From contig SPDT01000005.1 of assembly GCA_008477525.1 (NCBI GenBank), positions 4,712,001-4,776,000 on the forward strand: a stretch of DNA of 64,000 nucleotides, written 5' to 3'. The stretch comes from Hypomyces perniciosus. Taxonomy: Eukaryota; Ascomycota; Sordariomycetes; Hypocreales; Hypocreaceae. The position numbers and the translations under genes are program-made. Positions 34,637 through 45,493 of the stretch are shown here, one piece after another (positions within the stretch are counted from its first letter, which is position 1; each line of letters opens with the position of its first letter). Below the pieces are notes generated by a model. It did not search any database and was not told the origin of the DNA. It was given only the letters and a program-made list of their open reading frames with translations.

Positions 34637-37016
34637 GCTGGTATGGAGGAGTCGTGGGCACTATGTGTAATGGTTGTTGACTTGATGGATGAGGTGATTC
34701 AATCCCCGTCAAGATGCAAATGCCAGATTGTCATATTGTTCACGACAACAGAACGATATGATCTTGCAGCAGTCTGCTGGGGTGGATTACATGTAGGTCC
34801 GGATGAGAAGAGGTGGGAGACAGAATGATATTAAGGTGCACAAGTCTCACATATGACAGCACTCTATACAAATCTGCAGACTCATCATCTATTACTACAA
34901 TACTCCGTAGTATCGATGCTTTTTCCTCCCAACCAGGTACCCGCTTATCCGCCCTAAGGCAGGGCGTCGGCAAGGTTCCACGGCTCCCCCTGCTCGCTGA
35001 CGCGGGAAACCTGTTAATATGGCCTGGTCAAGCTGGACCAGGAACTGAAGATTCTTGATTCGTCGTGTGCTGGTTTCTGTGGGGTTTACCGACAAAGTAT
35101 TTCACTTCCGTCTCCGATGAAGATGCGCACAGACTCTGCCCTCAGAGTTGAGCGGGCATTTCTACCCTTTTGGGGTGCATGTGTGGAAAAAGAAAGGTTT
35201 CTTTGAAGGGAGCTCTTTGACGGTTCTATTCTAACTACTTCGTACACTAGTGGTATTACATGCGTCTATCGCTCACTTCGTCCCGAGACAATGGTCGCCG
35301 ACACACGGCTCAAAGCGCACGATGTCACAATGCAGGGGTTTCAAAGCATCCTCATTTCTAGGAAGTATACCATCGTTTCGATGAGAGCCGTTTGTGCGAG
35401 ACCGATTAAACGGATCAATTTGAAGATGGTGATTCCCAATCTCCTATACGACAATCTCGAAAGATTGAGAATGCTTCTTCATGCACATATCCCATCACTG
35501 GTCTGTCAAGTAGATAGCACACTACGAAGTATGAACAGTCAATAATACTATGACAAGCAGTAGTATTAAGTATACCTCTTTGCAGGCATCTTGCGTGTCT
35601 TCAGCAGCATCTTATGCCGAGTCAACTAATGAGTATAGATGAGGTCCCCGAAGAAAGCAACGGTGCCACGCTATTCAGCCCAGCCTACTGCACCAGTCCC
35701 TGTTCCGCGAAGACAGTGCAGCCAACAACAGACATCGGCCCGGTCCAGAGCCGTGGAAGTGGAAGAAGCTAATGCAACGGAAGCACAATATCTGTATTTA
35801 TCACAGCCAGGGATTTTGCTCCGTTTCCGAACATTAGGGCTTAGGAAACGTAGTATTGTGCCCTTGCCTTGACGGACGTTTCAATAATTTAAAAAAGAGG
35901 CTGTGGGAGCGGGCGAGCAAACACGGCACGGCCAATATCTCGTTTGGTGCTAGTGTTTGGATCTGCTGGATCAACATCAGTGACATTGAAGATCGGGAAA
36001 TAAATACGAGTATTATTTTTGGTGCTTACAGCAGAATTCCAAGACGCGTACTCGTAATGCTCCATCTTAACCATCTATGTAGACACGGAGTACGGAGTAC
36101 AGACGGAGACAATACGAGCATACGAGCATACGTGATCTCGCATCAATCCGACCCAGTGCGCTGGTTCGGTATTCAGGATGCCAAGCTGCAGCAACCCCTT
36201 CCCACCATCGCCCCAGAAGTTTTTTGTATTTGAGTGATAAATAAAAAGAAAGGGTTTGAGGCGGCTGTAGATATGGTTGCGCACCTCACCCAGATAGAGG
36301 ACGTGAGGAATTGGAAGAACTTCGTCATGTCCATATCCACATAAAAAGGAATCGCCGACATCAAGATCAACAGTTGATCTTTGGGGTTCGATCTTCATCA
36401 GTTGCGGGTACACCACGAAAAAAGAACAGGGGTATGGAATGCTTCCTCAAACACGAAGATACTTCGTATCCTCTTAAGCATGATCATCGTCGATCAATCA
36501 CCCAAGGCAGAAGACAGCAAGAAGAAGAATGTTAATACGCAGCAGCCTGGGACGAGAGTCTGTGGGTATACCGACGGAATTAATTTTGGTCAACTCCATT
36601 GCTAGTACTGCTAGTGTTATTACGAAGCCGAAGTCGCGTAAGAAGTTAATACTATGCTCATGTCCATACGAGAGCCGGCTTGCTTGCAACTCTTCTCCTC
36701 ACTGTCTCAGCCGCGTCAAGTGTGAATGGGTCGAGTAGGAGAGAATCTGTCTAGTCTATGAAAACGTCCTGTATATTACATGCTTGCTATTAGGCGCCCC
36801 ATACAAGTAAGACCGATTGGACGTCCGTCCCGCAGACATCTGGAGGAAATGGAATCTTGCTGGCGAACCCTCGGACCGATGTCCGAACAATGAAGATTGA
36901 CCCGATACCTTTCCGAAAACCGTCGGAGACCAGAAAATACGTCAACAGAGGACAAGGAAATGCAGGAGAACTGACGCAATGCATCTCGATTTATTCATAC
37001 CAAAGACAGTGGCCAA
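34637..37016. other. Intergenic region without a supportable gene
   Basis: About 2.4 kb between the receptor start and the Rtt109 stop. Only short overlapping frames without domain character are present. Motifs of the TACGGAGTA/TACTTCGTA kind occur at about 34904, 35236, 35523, 36088 and 36469. Confidence 0.5.
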
Positions 37017-38879
37017 TTACGTCTTTGGCTTCTTCCTCACAAGCCCTGCTCCCAACACATTGACCTCTGGTTTCGGCTGCTCGCCGTTGGTCGACGCTGC
37101 GTCTTGCTGCTCCTTTGACCCCCTCTTCACCAGGCTATCACTCAGCACATTGATCTCGCCAGTCCCGTTGATGCCCGGCTGGGATCCTTCTCCTACCGTA
37201 TCGGTCCTCTTTCTCTTAACCAGCCCCGACAGGTTATTCACCGGTGCCAATGAAGGTCCCTCCACCTTACCATTCTCTGACACAGCCGGCAACTCCCTCG
37301 TCCCTGTAACATCGTAGCCCCAGCGACTTCCTAAACCGACCTCGCTGAGCCAGCGGCGGGTACTACCCGCTGCCTTTTCCATCGTCGAAAAGTCAAGATG
37401 TAACAGCAGTTCATGGATGCGCTTGTAATCCTCGTCATCGACTATCCTCTCCCCTCGGCCTTGCGGCGGCCAATAGTAGTGTGCAGTTGTCGTAGGGCGT
37501 TCCAGAAGGTAGTTGCGTTGCTTGGTCTTAATGCGCGGCTGGCGAGGCTTAATCGGACCCTTGAGTTTCTTTTTCAGTTTCTTCGTCGTCTTATTTTTCT
37601 TCTTCTCTTCTGTCTCGAGCCTGGACTTTGATGGAGTGCCATTCGGGGAGTCTCCCTTGGCTGGGAATAGTCTTCGAGGCGTCGTTGTTGGTGTAATATT
37701 TATGATCCTCTGCTTCTTGGGCGTCTCCGGGGCAGCACTCTGCGTATCTGCCTTCAACGAGGTAGCTGGCAAAGCCTCGGGCTCGTTCTTTTTCGCCTGA
37801 TCATCCTTCATATCATCAAATACGACCCAGATAAACCCAGTCATCCTACCACTGGAGCACTCCTGTCGAAAGGCCATCATTTCCCAAAACATGTCGAGCG
37901 TCTTGACAGATTTCCAACTGCCTGTCGTTCGCATCCCCCTTGACTTGGCTACCTCATCGTCCAGCTCGCCGCGGAATCGGGATTTTGGGTCATCGGGGAA
38001 TCGAGGAATCAAGCACCGCGGCGGTACCCAGTCGAACTCGCGATGATAATGCGAAATTCGTTCGAGGGGGTGGCTCAGGGACCAAGAGGTTGTAGCACCA
38101 GTGCGGCGAGGGATGAATGCGCGAGTCTCGTAGGCATCAAGGCCGGGGACTATTAGAAAGCCCTTTGCGTTCTTCCATGGTGACAAATTGCCCTTGGGCG
38201 GAGACTCGACCAGAGGGTCGAGGACACGACACCACCACTTAACCAGACCACGGTCATCCAAGACATGTTTTCCGCCGTATTCGATGCTGCCAGGGAACAA
38301 GTACTGGTCTTGGGCGCGAGCGAACAAGCTCACCACGAATTGGACATCCTTTCGCCTCCTTTTATCAACAAGGTATCTGATGAAAGTAGCGCAGACCTCT
38401 CGTATTGGACTGGGTGTTCCCTTCGGTAGACCAAGTCGATGCAGAAATCCAGTAGAATCGGCCTTGGATACGAATAGGGTAGTCGAGCGGGCAGTCGTGT
38501 AGATGAAGATCTCAACGCCAAGAACCAGCACCCGCTTTCCTTGTTTGGACTCTCCTTTTGAGGCACTCTCATCCTGTGGAGCTTTTGATGACGCCTCGGA
38601 TGCCTCAGTTGCCTCAATTGCCTCAATGGATACACTGAGGAAGTGCTTCTCGCAGTATGTTCGTTCGGATCGCTCGCCAGGTGGTGCCGAGTACAGCGCG
38701 TCGGTCTTGGTCGGAGGCGTCGAGAGGTGGTGGATGCCGAATTGGCGGTCCTTTGGGAGCACAGCAGCCAGTCGACTGCGCAGGCCGCCGTCTGTAGAGT
38801 CCGTAGCGACGATCTGCATTGCGGAGTGGTGATGTGATGTGATGGTGATGAGTGGAGGAAGTTTGGAGGTCTTCTCCAT
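37017..38879 (-). CDS. rtt109: Rtt109-type histone H3-K56 acetyltransferase
   Basis: A single exon of up to 620 residues. The KAT11/Rtt109 fold is recognisable from about residue 30 to 360: LRSRLAAVLPKDRQF, then GLPKGTPSPIREVCATFIRY, then FPGSIEYGGKHVLDDRGLVK, then FDWVPPRCLIPRFPDDPKSRF. The DDPK at 296-299 corresponds to the catalytic and autoacetylated DDPK of yeast Rtt109 (family knowledge). The enzyme acetylates newly made histone H3 with the chaperones Asf1 and Vps75 in replication-coupled chromatin assembly and genome stability. The start may be the second Met (38819), since the first 20 residues are low-complexity. A lysine-rich linker (about 425-455) and a C-terminal tail with three basic LV(K/R) motifs follow. 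It is divergent from the F-box-like gene. Confidence 0.88.
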   Translation of the reverse strand: MEKTSKLPPLITITSHHHSAMQIVATDSTDGGLRSRLAAVLPKDRQFGIHHLSTPPTKTDALYSAPPGERSERTYCEKHFLSVSIEAIEATEASEASSKAPQDESASKGESKQGKRVLVLGVEIFIYTTARSTTLFVSKADSTGFLHRLGLPKGTPSPIREVCATFIRYLVDKRRRKDVQFVVSLFARAQDQYLFPGSIEYGGKHVLDDRGLVKWWCRVLDPLVESPPKGNLSPWKNAKGFLIVPGLDAYETRAFIPRRTGATTSWSLSHPLERISHYHREFDWVPPRCLIPRFPDDPKSRFRGELDDEVAKSRGMRTTGSWKSVKTLDMFWEMMAFRQECSSGRMTGFIWVVFDDMKDDQAKKNEPEALPATSLKADTQSAAPETPKKQRIINITPTTTPRRLFPAKGDSPNGTPSKSRLETEEKKKNKTTKKLKKKLKGPIKPRQPRIKTKQRNYLLERPTTTAHYYWPPQGRGERIVDDEDYKRIHELLLHLDFSTMEKAAGSTRRWLSEVGLGSRWGYDVTGTRELPAVSENGKVEGPSLAPVNNLSGLVKRKRTDTVGEGSQPGINGTGEINVLSDSLVKRGSKEQQDAASTNGEQPKPEVNVLGAGLVRKKPKT

Positions 38880-39339
38880 TGCATGGAGCTCGAGCTTCCA
38901 GGTTCCAAGTTCAATTTCAGGGACGTCAGAGTGCAGTAGCTCCGCTAGATACAGTGGATGTTAGCGCCTTGGCCGCCACTAAAGCTTAGCTACAGGCTCC
39001 ATACCACCTGAAATGCTGCCCCAGTTGCCCAGCTAAACCCTATTGCTATTGTCCAGCAAATCATTAGGACAAGGGATTGAGAAAGAAGCCCCTTCTACTT
39101 CGCATGTGTGTCTTTTCAAATGCGATGGGCAGGTATTATTCTATAAACTCCCATAATGATATGATCCGAAACCATGGATAAGCAAGCGCGATCCAATTCC
39201 AGCCAAAAGCCTCAAAATCATGTCATGATGGAGGTTCTCTCAGTCACAGCATCTTCACCCTCGACAAGACCTCTCAGACAATAGATTGTTGCCTCTCGTT
39301 CCAGATATCTTCTCGATACTGCCGCCCTTGGACCTCATC

Positions 39340-40215
39340 ATGGCCTCCTCCACAGTGGATATCTTTCAAAGGCTCCCACCCGAACTCAACGTAAATATTT
39401 TGTGTCATATGCCCTCTTTCCAGGACCTTCAGATTGCCATCTCGTCATCTCCCGCTCTCTTTCAAGTTTACTTGGCGAATAAAGGATTGATCGTGTTGAA
39501 CTGGCTGAACCGACTGAACTGGGACTTGGGAACCGACAATCTGATGGACGTCCTGACGGTGGCTTTATTTTCTCCCCCTTCGACAATAAGAGAAGACCAA
39601 AGTGCTTATGATAAATTGGTTCGGCTCATGACACAACAGTGGCTTGATGTGCGCCGCCCGAGCGATAGGTTGCCCAACCCTGGTAGTTTGTTCGGGTGTG
39701 TCAATGATTTCGGACAAGTCACTGGGCTCATTCAACGCATCACCAGTTCCATCGACGACATACTGCATAATTTCAACACTGTCTACACGGCCTTGGACGC
39801 CAGACTTGAATCCTCTGCCAGAATATACCTTTGTGGTGGGCCTTTCATGGAAGAGGACACCTTTCCATACCATTCGATCATGGATGCTCCTCTGCCTTAT
39901 CGATGGCGACTCCTGCGACCGTTCTATCTCAGCCGTATTGTTTTGATGTTCTTCCTTCACGAATCACGCCTGAGCAGCGAGCTTGCTGCCCAAGTACGGT
40001 CCCGTATTCATGCGATCGAAGGGCGCGTCAGAATAGCCGCGTGGCAGATCCTGATTTCTGCAGCGGCCAGGGCACGCCTCCGGGAGCGAACAAACCCCCC
40101 TCAAGTTACCGGTAAACGAATGCTAGATACCGACTTGATAGACCTTTTCCATGGGCACAGGGAGGAGCCTCTCGGTCTGGCAGCAAGGATACTATTTTGG
40201 ATGTGGCCAAGGTGA
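39340..40215 (+). CDS. F-box-like protein, fungal, function unknown
   Basis: A single exon encoding 291 residues from the ATG at 39340; an in-frame ATG at 39286 would add 18 residues. I prefer the later start because the F-box-like motif follows at once: IFQRLPPELNVNILCHMPSF, then QDLQIAISSSPALFQVYL. This is the typical N-terminal arrangement of large fungal F-box-like families. The remainder is alpha-helical, without recognised domains, and ends in a Trp-rich segment. F-box proteins recruit substrates to SCF ubiquitin ligases; the target is unknown. It is followed on the same strand by the mL57 gene. Confidence 0.6.
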   Translation: MASSTVDIFQRLPPELNVNILCHMPSFQDLQIAISSSPALFQVYLANKGLIVLNWLNRLNWDLGTDNLMDVLTVALFSPPSTIREDQSAYDKLVRLMTQQWLDVRRPSDRLPNPGSLFGCVNDFGQVTGLIQRITSSIDDILHNFNTVYTALDARLESSARIYLCGGPFMEEDTFPYHSIMDAPLPYRWRLLRPFYLSRIVLMFFLHESRLSSELAAQVRSRIHAIEGRVRIAAWQILISAAARARLRERTNPPQVTGKRMLDTDLIDLFHGHREEPLGLAARILFWMWPR

Positions 40216-40576
40216 CGAAATGGGATGAGCTCGACTCTTCTTGAAGATTGATGCATCTTTCGCTTTTTGAGCGACTGATTAGCGATTCCTTTGTGTGATT
40301 ATAGACAGCGAATCGAAACACTATGTAGTATATATAGTATATCTATAATTGTCAACTCCTTTCGAAGTGCCGGACAGACAAGTGATAAGATAGACAAAAT
40401 TGGTGGGGCCGAAAGGATGGAACGGAGATCGGTCCCTTGTCGCACCACCTTGCACGTGACCCCGAGAAAATGCTCCAAGCCTCACCTCACCAGAACATTG
40501 ACGGGTTTCTGTCCAGCTAGAAATCGCCGTCACCACCACTGCCTCACCCCTCGACGGCGCAATTGAAACACTCGCC

Positions 40577-41487
40577 ATGGCGCTCCAATCCTGTCGTCCC
40601 AGCCTCGCGCGCTGTCGACACGCCTCCCGGGCCCTGGCGCCGTGCCTGCGCACATACGCCACACAATCGACGACAACACCCGAATCCTTCCAGATCTCCG
40701 AGTCGCAAACCGACAAGGCTGCCCCGCGATGGCGCCAGACGCCCGCTGCGATGAAGGCCCCCATGCAGATGGACTTTGCTAAGAGCCCCCGCAATAAGAT
40801 CTGGAAGGTGAACAGCAGTCCCGAACGGCTAGACGAGATGTATAATCGCCTGCTGGGACCGGGGGGTAGTAAGATGCTGCCGGAGGAGTTGAAGTGGTTG
40901 GCCGTGACGCATAAGAGCTTCGATCAAGGGAGGAGAGGGTTCAATGACCGTTTAGCGTTGATGGGTGCGTTGTTCTACATATCGTGCTGTGGGATCTTTG
41001 AAGGGGATTGATTGATCTAACGGAGGCGTTCTACAGGTCGATTGACGATGGTGATGGAGGCGACGAAGGAAATTGTCAGCAAAAAGCCCTTGGAGGGGTC
41101 AATACTTTCCGACGAGTTTGGCAGGACACCATTGGAGAATGAGCAGCTGCTGTCAGTGGACAATCTGAATGTCCAAGGACCGAAGGACATTATTGGCAAG
41201 GATAAGTTGTTTGCGCTGGCCAGCAATATTGGGTTGCTGGACGTGGTGCGGTGGAAGCCTCGTCTGGTATGTGAAATGTCCCAGGATGGCAATTGGCCTC
41301 GCCGAACGAATGTGCGCATGCTAACATAACTATGTAGACCCAACGGCTTGAGGCCTCTGGTGTGGAGGTGGTGTTGAACGGTGCGCTCATGGCCATCGTT
41401 GGTGCTGTTACGCTGCAGCACGGATCGGTGGTGGCGTCACAGATTGTGAGGGAGAGGGTATTAGCCCAGCTGCCAAAGGATGATTAG
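40577..41487 (+). CDS. mrpl15: Mitochondrial large ribosomal subunit protein mL57 (MRPL15 family)
   Basis: Three exons (40577-40964, 41037-41266, 41338-41487), introns of 72 and 71 bp with CTAAC branch sites, 255 residues. An Arg/Ala-rich mitochondrial presequence (MALQSCRPSLARCRHASRAL) precedes an RNase III-like fold: KMLPEELKWLAVTHKSFDQG, then NDRLALMG joined across intron 1 to RLTMVMEA. The C-terminal GVEVVLNGALMAIVGAVTLQHG segment is typical of the family. In yeast and Neurospora mitoribosomes this RNase III relative is structural and lacks nuclease activity (family knowledge). Here too the acidic catalytic signature of true RNase III is not seen. It is tail-to-tail with the membrane-protein gene, 199 bp away. 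Confidence 0.88.
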
Positions 41488-41686
41488 AGGCGGATGAAAC
41501 ACTAGCTGCGACGTGTCATCATAACTTGTACTATTTATGAGGAGATGATGCTAGAATCTATATTATAAATCTAGATGCATGGGCCTGGCATGGTTTGGCT
41601 TGGTTTATGACACAAGTTGTGGTCCTCTTATAGCTGAATTGTTGGCGGATATTCTTCCAGCCAACCAGATAATATGCCATCAGCTG

Positions 41687-42961
41687 TCATTGGAGCAGCG
41701 GCGTCTCTTCTTCTGGTTGGTTCCCCTCGCCAACAGACTCCTCCTCAATTGCCCCAAAGCCTTTTTTCACCAGCCTCTCGCGATACAGCCACCCTAAACA
41801 AGTTCCAGCTCCAGGTCCAGCAATGACAGAGGCGCCAATCATCGTCAACGGCACTTTCCAGCCGGCCTCGACAAACACCCAGTACAGCACCGTCCAGGCG
41901 ATGAATTGGAAATCAATCTCGATGAAGCTGACCGTGAGCCGCGTGATCTTCCTGCGGTCGTCCTTTGCAGCGGCAAAGTTCCAGATGACAAAGATGTGCG
42001 CCAGCACTGATAGAAGAATGGGGAGGGCGTAGACGAGCACCACACATGGCCAGTGGGATTCGAGGTGGATGCTCGTAGGGCCGTTTTGGCGGACTTGCTG
42101 GATGACGCACCGCACAGTCTTACGGACCAGCGTGACGTAAATTGGGAAGAAGAGCCAGATAGCGATCAAAGTCGGAGTGTTATACACCAGCATGAGGATG
42201 GAAGGGAGCAAATAGCCAACCGCAACGGCAATGGGGATAGCCACAACCTCAGAGTCTGGCAGAGTTCGCCCAGCCTCAGTCGCCAACTGCTCCTCGCTCT
42301 CGCTCGACAGCGGCGTTTGATTGCCCTCCGCACTACCAGTCGTCTTCTTCGACGACGTCAAGAAGAGCATCTTCGCGCGATGCATAAAGGCCGGCACAAT
42401 GACGAGCTGCCACACCACAGCGCCTCCCAGCAGGTTAAACACCAACCACGGCAGCGTCATCCTCACAATCAGCATATTTGGACGATTGCACGCTCTGGCC
42501 GCCTCAACGGTGCACACCGTCACCAGCGCGCCGACATAGGCCAGAATGACCGACATGACGGCTTTAGTGCGCAGCGAGTCGAGCGCGCACTGGAAGAAGC
42601 TGACGAGGAAGCAGGAGGGCGTGCCCAGCACGGGGATGCGGCTGAGGGCCGGGATGCGCGCGTGAGAGTGGCATTGCGACCACAGGAGGGCGATATCGAC
42701 GTCTGAATGGACGAAGAGAGCGAGGCTGGTGGCGATGGCGAGGAGGACGGGGACGATGAGGAGGTAGCGGAAGGGGACGACTTGCACAGGCGGTGCGAGC
42801 CAGATAAAGCGCCGGGACGGCGGCATATTGGGCGATTGTGTGCTGTTGTCGTCTCGTCTCAATTGCGAAGGGTAGAAGGGCGAGATTTCATCGCTATTGT
42901 TGAGAGCAGTGGAAGGGAAACGAGGAGGAGAGGGGAGGAGGCTGGTGTGGTTTTGAGACAA
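41687..42961 (-). CDS. Polytopic membrane protein of unknown function
   Basis: A single exon, 424 residues. A polar N-terminal 55 residues is followed by about eight hydrophobic segments, near residues 63-85, 135-158, 170-192, 240-260, 264-285, 308-332, 350-372 and 376-396. A soluble Ser/Glu-rich loop lies at about 205-235. The acidic C-terminus ends EEETPLLQ, which fits an acidic dileucine sorting signal and so perhaps vacuolar or endosomal targeting (inference). No transporter or enzyme motif was recognised. It resembles uncharacterised multi-pass proteins, some near terpene-type gene clusters, but the match is too weak to name. Confidence 0.7.
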   Translation of the reverse strand: MSQNHTSLLPSPPRFPSTALNNSDEISPFYPSQLRRDDNSTQSPNMPPSRRFIWLAPPVQVVPFRYLLIVPVLLAIATSLALFVHSDVDIALLWSQCHSHARIPALSRIPVLGTPSCFLVSFFQCALDSLRTKAVMSVILAYVGALVTVCTVEAARACNRPNMLIVRMTLPWLVFNLLGGAVVWQLVIVPAFMHRAKMLFLTSSKKTTGSAEGNQTPLSSESEEQLATEAGRTLPDSEVVAIPIAVAVGYLLPSILMLVYNTPTLIAIWLFFPIYVTLVRKTVRCVIQQVRQNGPTSIHLESHWPCVVLVYALPILLSVLAHIFVIWNFAAAKDDRRKITRLTVSFIEIDFQFIAWTVLYWVFVEAGWKVPLTMIGASVIAGPGAGTCLGWLYRERLVKKGFGAIEEESVGEGNQPEEETPLLQ

Positions 42962-43643
42962 ATTACCTAGATCGCGATAGATGCCTATCTAGGTAGGTGG
43001 GTGAGATTTTGGTGGCTCGAGGACTGTTAGTGCACTAGGCGCTGTAGTTTAGGCATTGATAGCGGATTCCACGCCCTGTCATAGTGCCTCCTATACGCGT
43101 AAAGTAAAAAGTACGCGTATATTTAAAAATGTCACACGATGGATGCATTTCTTCCCTCGGTCTCGATTTCCCTTTGTAGCATCGGTCAATGTCTGGAGCA
43201 GTTCATGCTCGTATCCGTATTTCGGGTGCCTACTTCGTAGTTGCGAGGCTGCTAGCATCAACTCTGTAGCTGAAGCAGATTCATGCTCCAGCACATGAAT
43301 AAGGCACCTGGACTTTTGCTGCTGAATGTACGGGGTACCAACATCCCATTGGCACGCACAAGAAGAATGGTGAAATGTACAGCTTAATACTACTATTAGA
43401 AACCCATTCAATTCACTATGCACCCGGAATAGGCATTGGTTTTATTGCCTGCCCCGGTCCGATCATCTCCGCTCCTGTCAGAACCTCGGCGCCGAGTGGA
43501 GCCACCAGACCGGAGCGGGGACACTCTTTATGTCATCATCCATAATCACCAGAGACCTCATCTCCCTTCATAACCCCTCATAACCCCTCCTTCTTTCAAA
43601 TCTATGCTCGGTTCTCAAAGCTCGCTTCACTGAAATAGTATCC
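42962..43643. promoter_or_regulatory. Divergent intergenic promoter region
   Basis: 682 bp between two divergent gene starts (42961 minus, 43644 plus). Pyrimidine-rich stretches lie just upstream of the plus-strand ATG (about 43556-43600), typical of fungal core promoters. A TACTTCGTA motif lies near 43231. No gene was seen. Confidence 0.4.
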
Positions 43644-45158
43644 ATGTCTGCTCCAACATCCTACGACGCCTCATCCCCTAACGAGCAAGCCCCTGCTCTC
43701 CCCTCTGCCCCGCCCACCAGAATCGGACCCTGCTCCGTTCTACAGCCGCCGCTGTCCCGAAGGGGCTCTGGCCCCGGGCTGGTTCTCATTTTGCCGAACC
43801 CAAAGACCGTCAAGAGGGCCGAAGAACAAGAAATCAAGCCGCTAGACCCAGAGCCGATCCAGAAATGGGCTGAAGAGGGGTTCGCTGTTGTTGCAATAAC
43901 ACTGCCGGAGAACGTACAGAATCTCGAGTCTGAGGTTATAGTGAAGATAGAGCAAGGAGTGACAGCTCTAAAAGCACATATAAGCGTTGATGTGAAACAC
44001 AAATTTGGTCTCATCGTCTACAAGGATACAATTATCTCCCTAGTGGATGATATCGTGAGGTTGCGCGAATGCGGGATTGCTGCCATAATCACATTCGAGG
44101 AGGATTTAACTACGACAACCACGGTGATACCACACCACGCCCATCTCAACACCCCAAAGGATGGGGATCTCATAGACTCTCCTACCACTAGCTTCACTAC
44201 GCACAAAGACACCCGGCCCAACTTCATCCTACCCTATGCTGCGGCTTATGATCCAACAGCGGCCAGCCTAGCCCACACGCAAAGTCTAAGCTTCCTGCGG
44301 AAGCACCTTGGCGGACCTACATTTGACCTTGAAGCTATCTGGGATGAGCATACTTACTGGGAGTTTGAGAAGCGGAGCGTTGCACAAACTATGGCGACCA
44401 TGGTAGTAAGCTATTCCCCCCTCACGTATGGAAATCATCGTAATATTTTCATAATTAAAGGCAAGTGGTATCTCACAAGCTGATCAAATTCTTAGGCTGA
44501 GCCATACGTCAATCGCGTCCCAACCGTAGGTTGCAGCTGACATTTGTTCTATAATAGCACTGGTGTGAGGCTGACGGTCTCGTTATAGATGACTGGGGGA
44601 ATGGGTCGGGAGAAGTTGACAGCCTTCTACCGCGACCACTTCATATTCTGGTGAGTCATAGAAGAATATTTTATGTCATACGATTACTGACAATAAAAAT
44701 ATATAGCAACCCGCCAGATACAGCCCTCAAGCCAATCTCCCGCACAGTTGGACCTGATCGGGTAGTGGGTATGTCTTCACTCACCATCTCCTCAGTATCC
44801 TAAAACTGGTACCACACACAATTTTTACTCACTATTTCATTCAGATGAATTCATATTCTCATGTACACATACCAGCCACATCCCCTGGCTTCTCCCCAAC
44901 GTGCCCCCGACTAATACCCACCTTACCATCCCCATTATCGCCGTCATCAACGTCCGCGGCGACCGCTTATACCACGAGCACATCTGGTGGGATCAAGCAA
45001 CCGTCCTGCGCCAGGCAGGTATTCTGCCCACGCATCTACCGTTCGATGGTCACCCCAGTGGGATGTTGAAACTGCCTGTTGCAGGGAGTGAGTGTGCGAG
45101 GCTATTGGCAGACGAGCGGGGTGGGAAGAGTAACGAGATGATTGGTGAAAAATCTTAA
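43644..45158 (+). CDS. Dienelactone-hydrolase-like protein with C-terminal NTF2/SnoaL-like domain
   Basis: Five exons in phase (43644-44405, 44496-44525, 44589-44650, 44707-44768, 44845-45158), introns 90, 63, 56 and 76 bp, 409 residues. The second exon is only 30 bp. The N-terminal half resembles fungal carboxymethylenebutenolidase-like proteins (PLSRRGSGPGLVLILP, then QKWAEEGFAVVAITLP) but lacks the GxCxG or GxSxG nucleophile elbow, so it is probably not a hydrolase. The C-terminal half is NTF2-like: YWEFEKRSVAQTMATMVAEP, then YRDHFIF, ISRTVGPDRVVDEF, HTSHIPWLLP. The last few codons run into AT-rich DNA, so the native C-terminus may have been replaced. Confidence 0.72.
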
Positions 45159-45272
45159 ACTATAAACAGCTAAAGTTTAAAGTATTGCAGCTTTTTTAAA
45201 GTATTTACTACTAAAGTTTAATTACTATTTAACTTTTGCTTATATAGTATATAGGCTGAGCCTATTAAGTAT
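45159..45272. other. AT-rich boundary between gene island and second RIP block
   Basis: Composition changes abruptly at about 45150, within the last codons of the preceding gene. The segment carries no recognisable element and precedes LTR D sequence. Confidence 0.5.
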
Positions 45273-45493
45273 TGTTAAAAAGGAGGGCTAAAAAGCAAGG
45301 ATTTTAGTGTAATTGGATAACCTTCCTATTCTGGCTAGACCTAGAGTTAGGCCTGACGCTAGGACCGAGTTCTGGATGAACTTCGGTGTAAGTCAGGAAT
45401 TCTCTCTTATCCTTAATGATAATAATTAAGCTAGGACCAGCTTCCCCGCTTACCCTAGACTTAATATAATGCTTATAATTAGCATTATAAAAG
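45273..45493 (-). repeat. LTR D fragment joined to a LINE 5' end
   Basis: It matches the reverse complement of the second part of LTR D (as at 19595-19816). It stops at about the same internal LTR position as the fragment at 9996 and, as there, abuts the 5' end of the LINE. Confidence 0.8.

Noticed and set aside
42053..42970. Long plus-strand frames (217 and 87 codons) opposite the membrane-protein gene
   Set aside because: They are low-complexity Arg/Glu/Gln-rich shadows of a clearly hydrophobic minus-strand protein.
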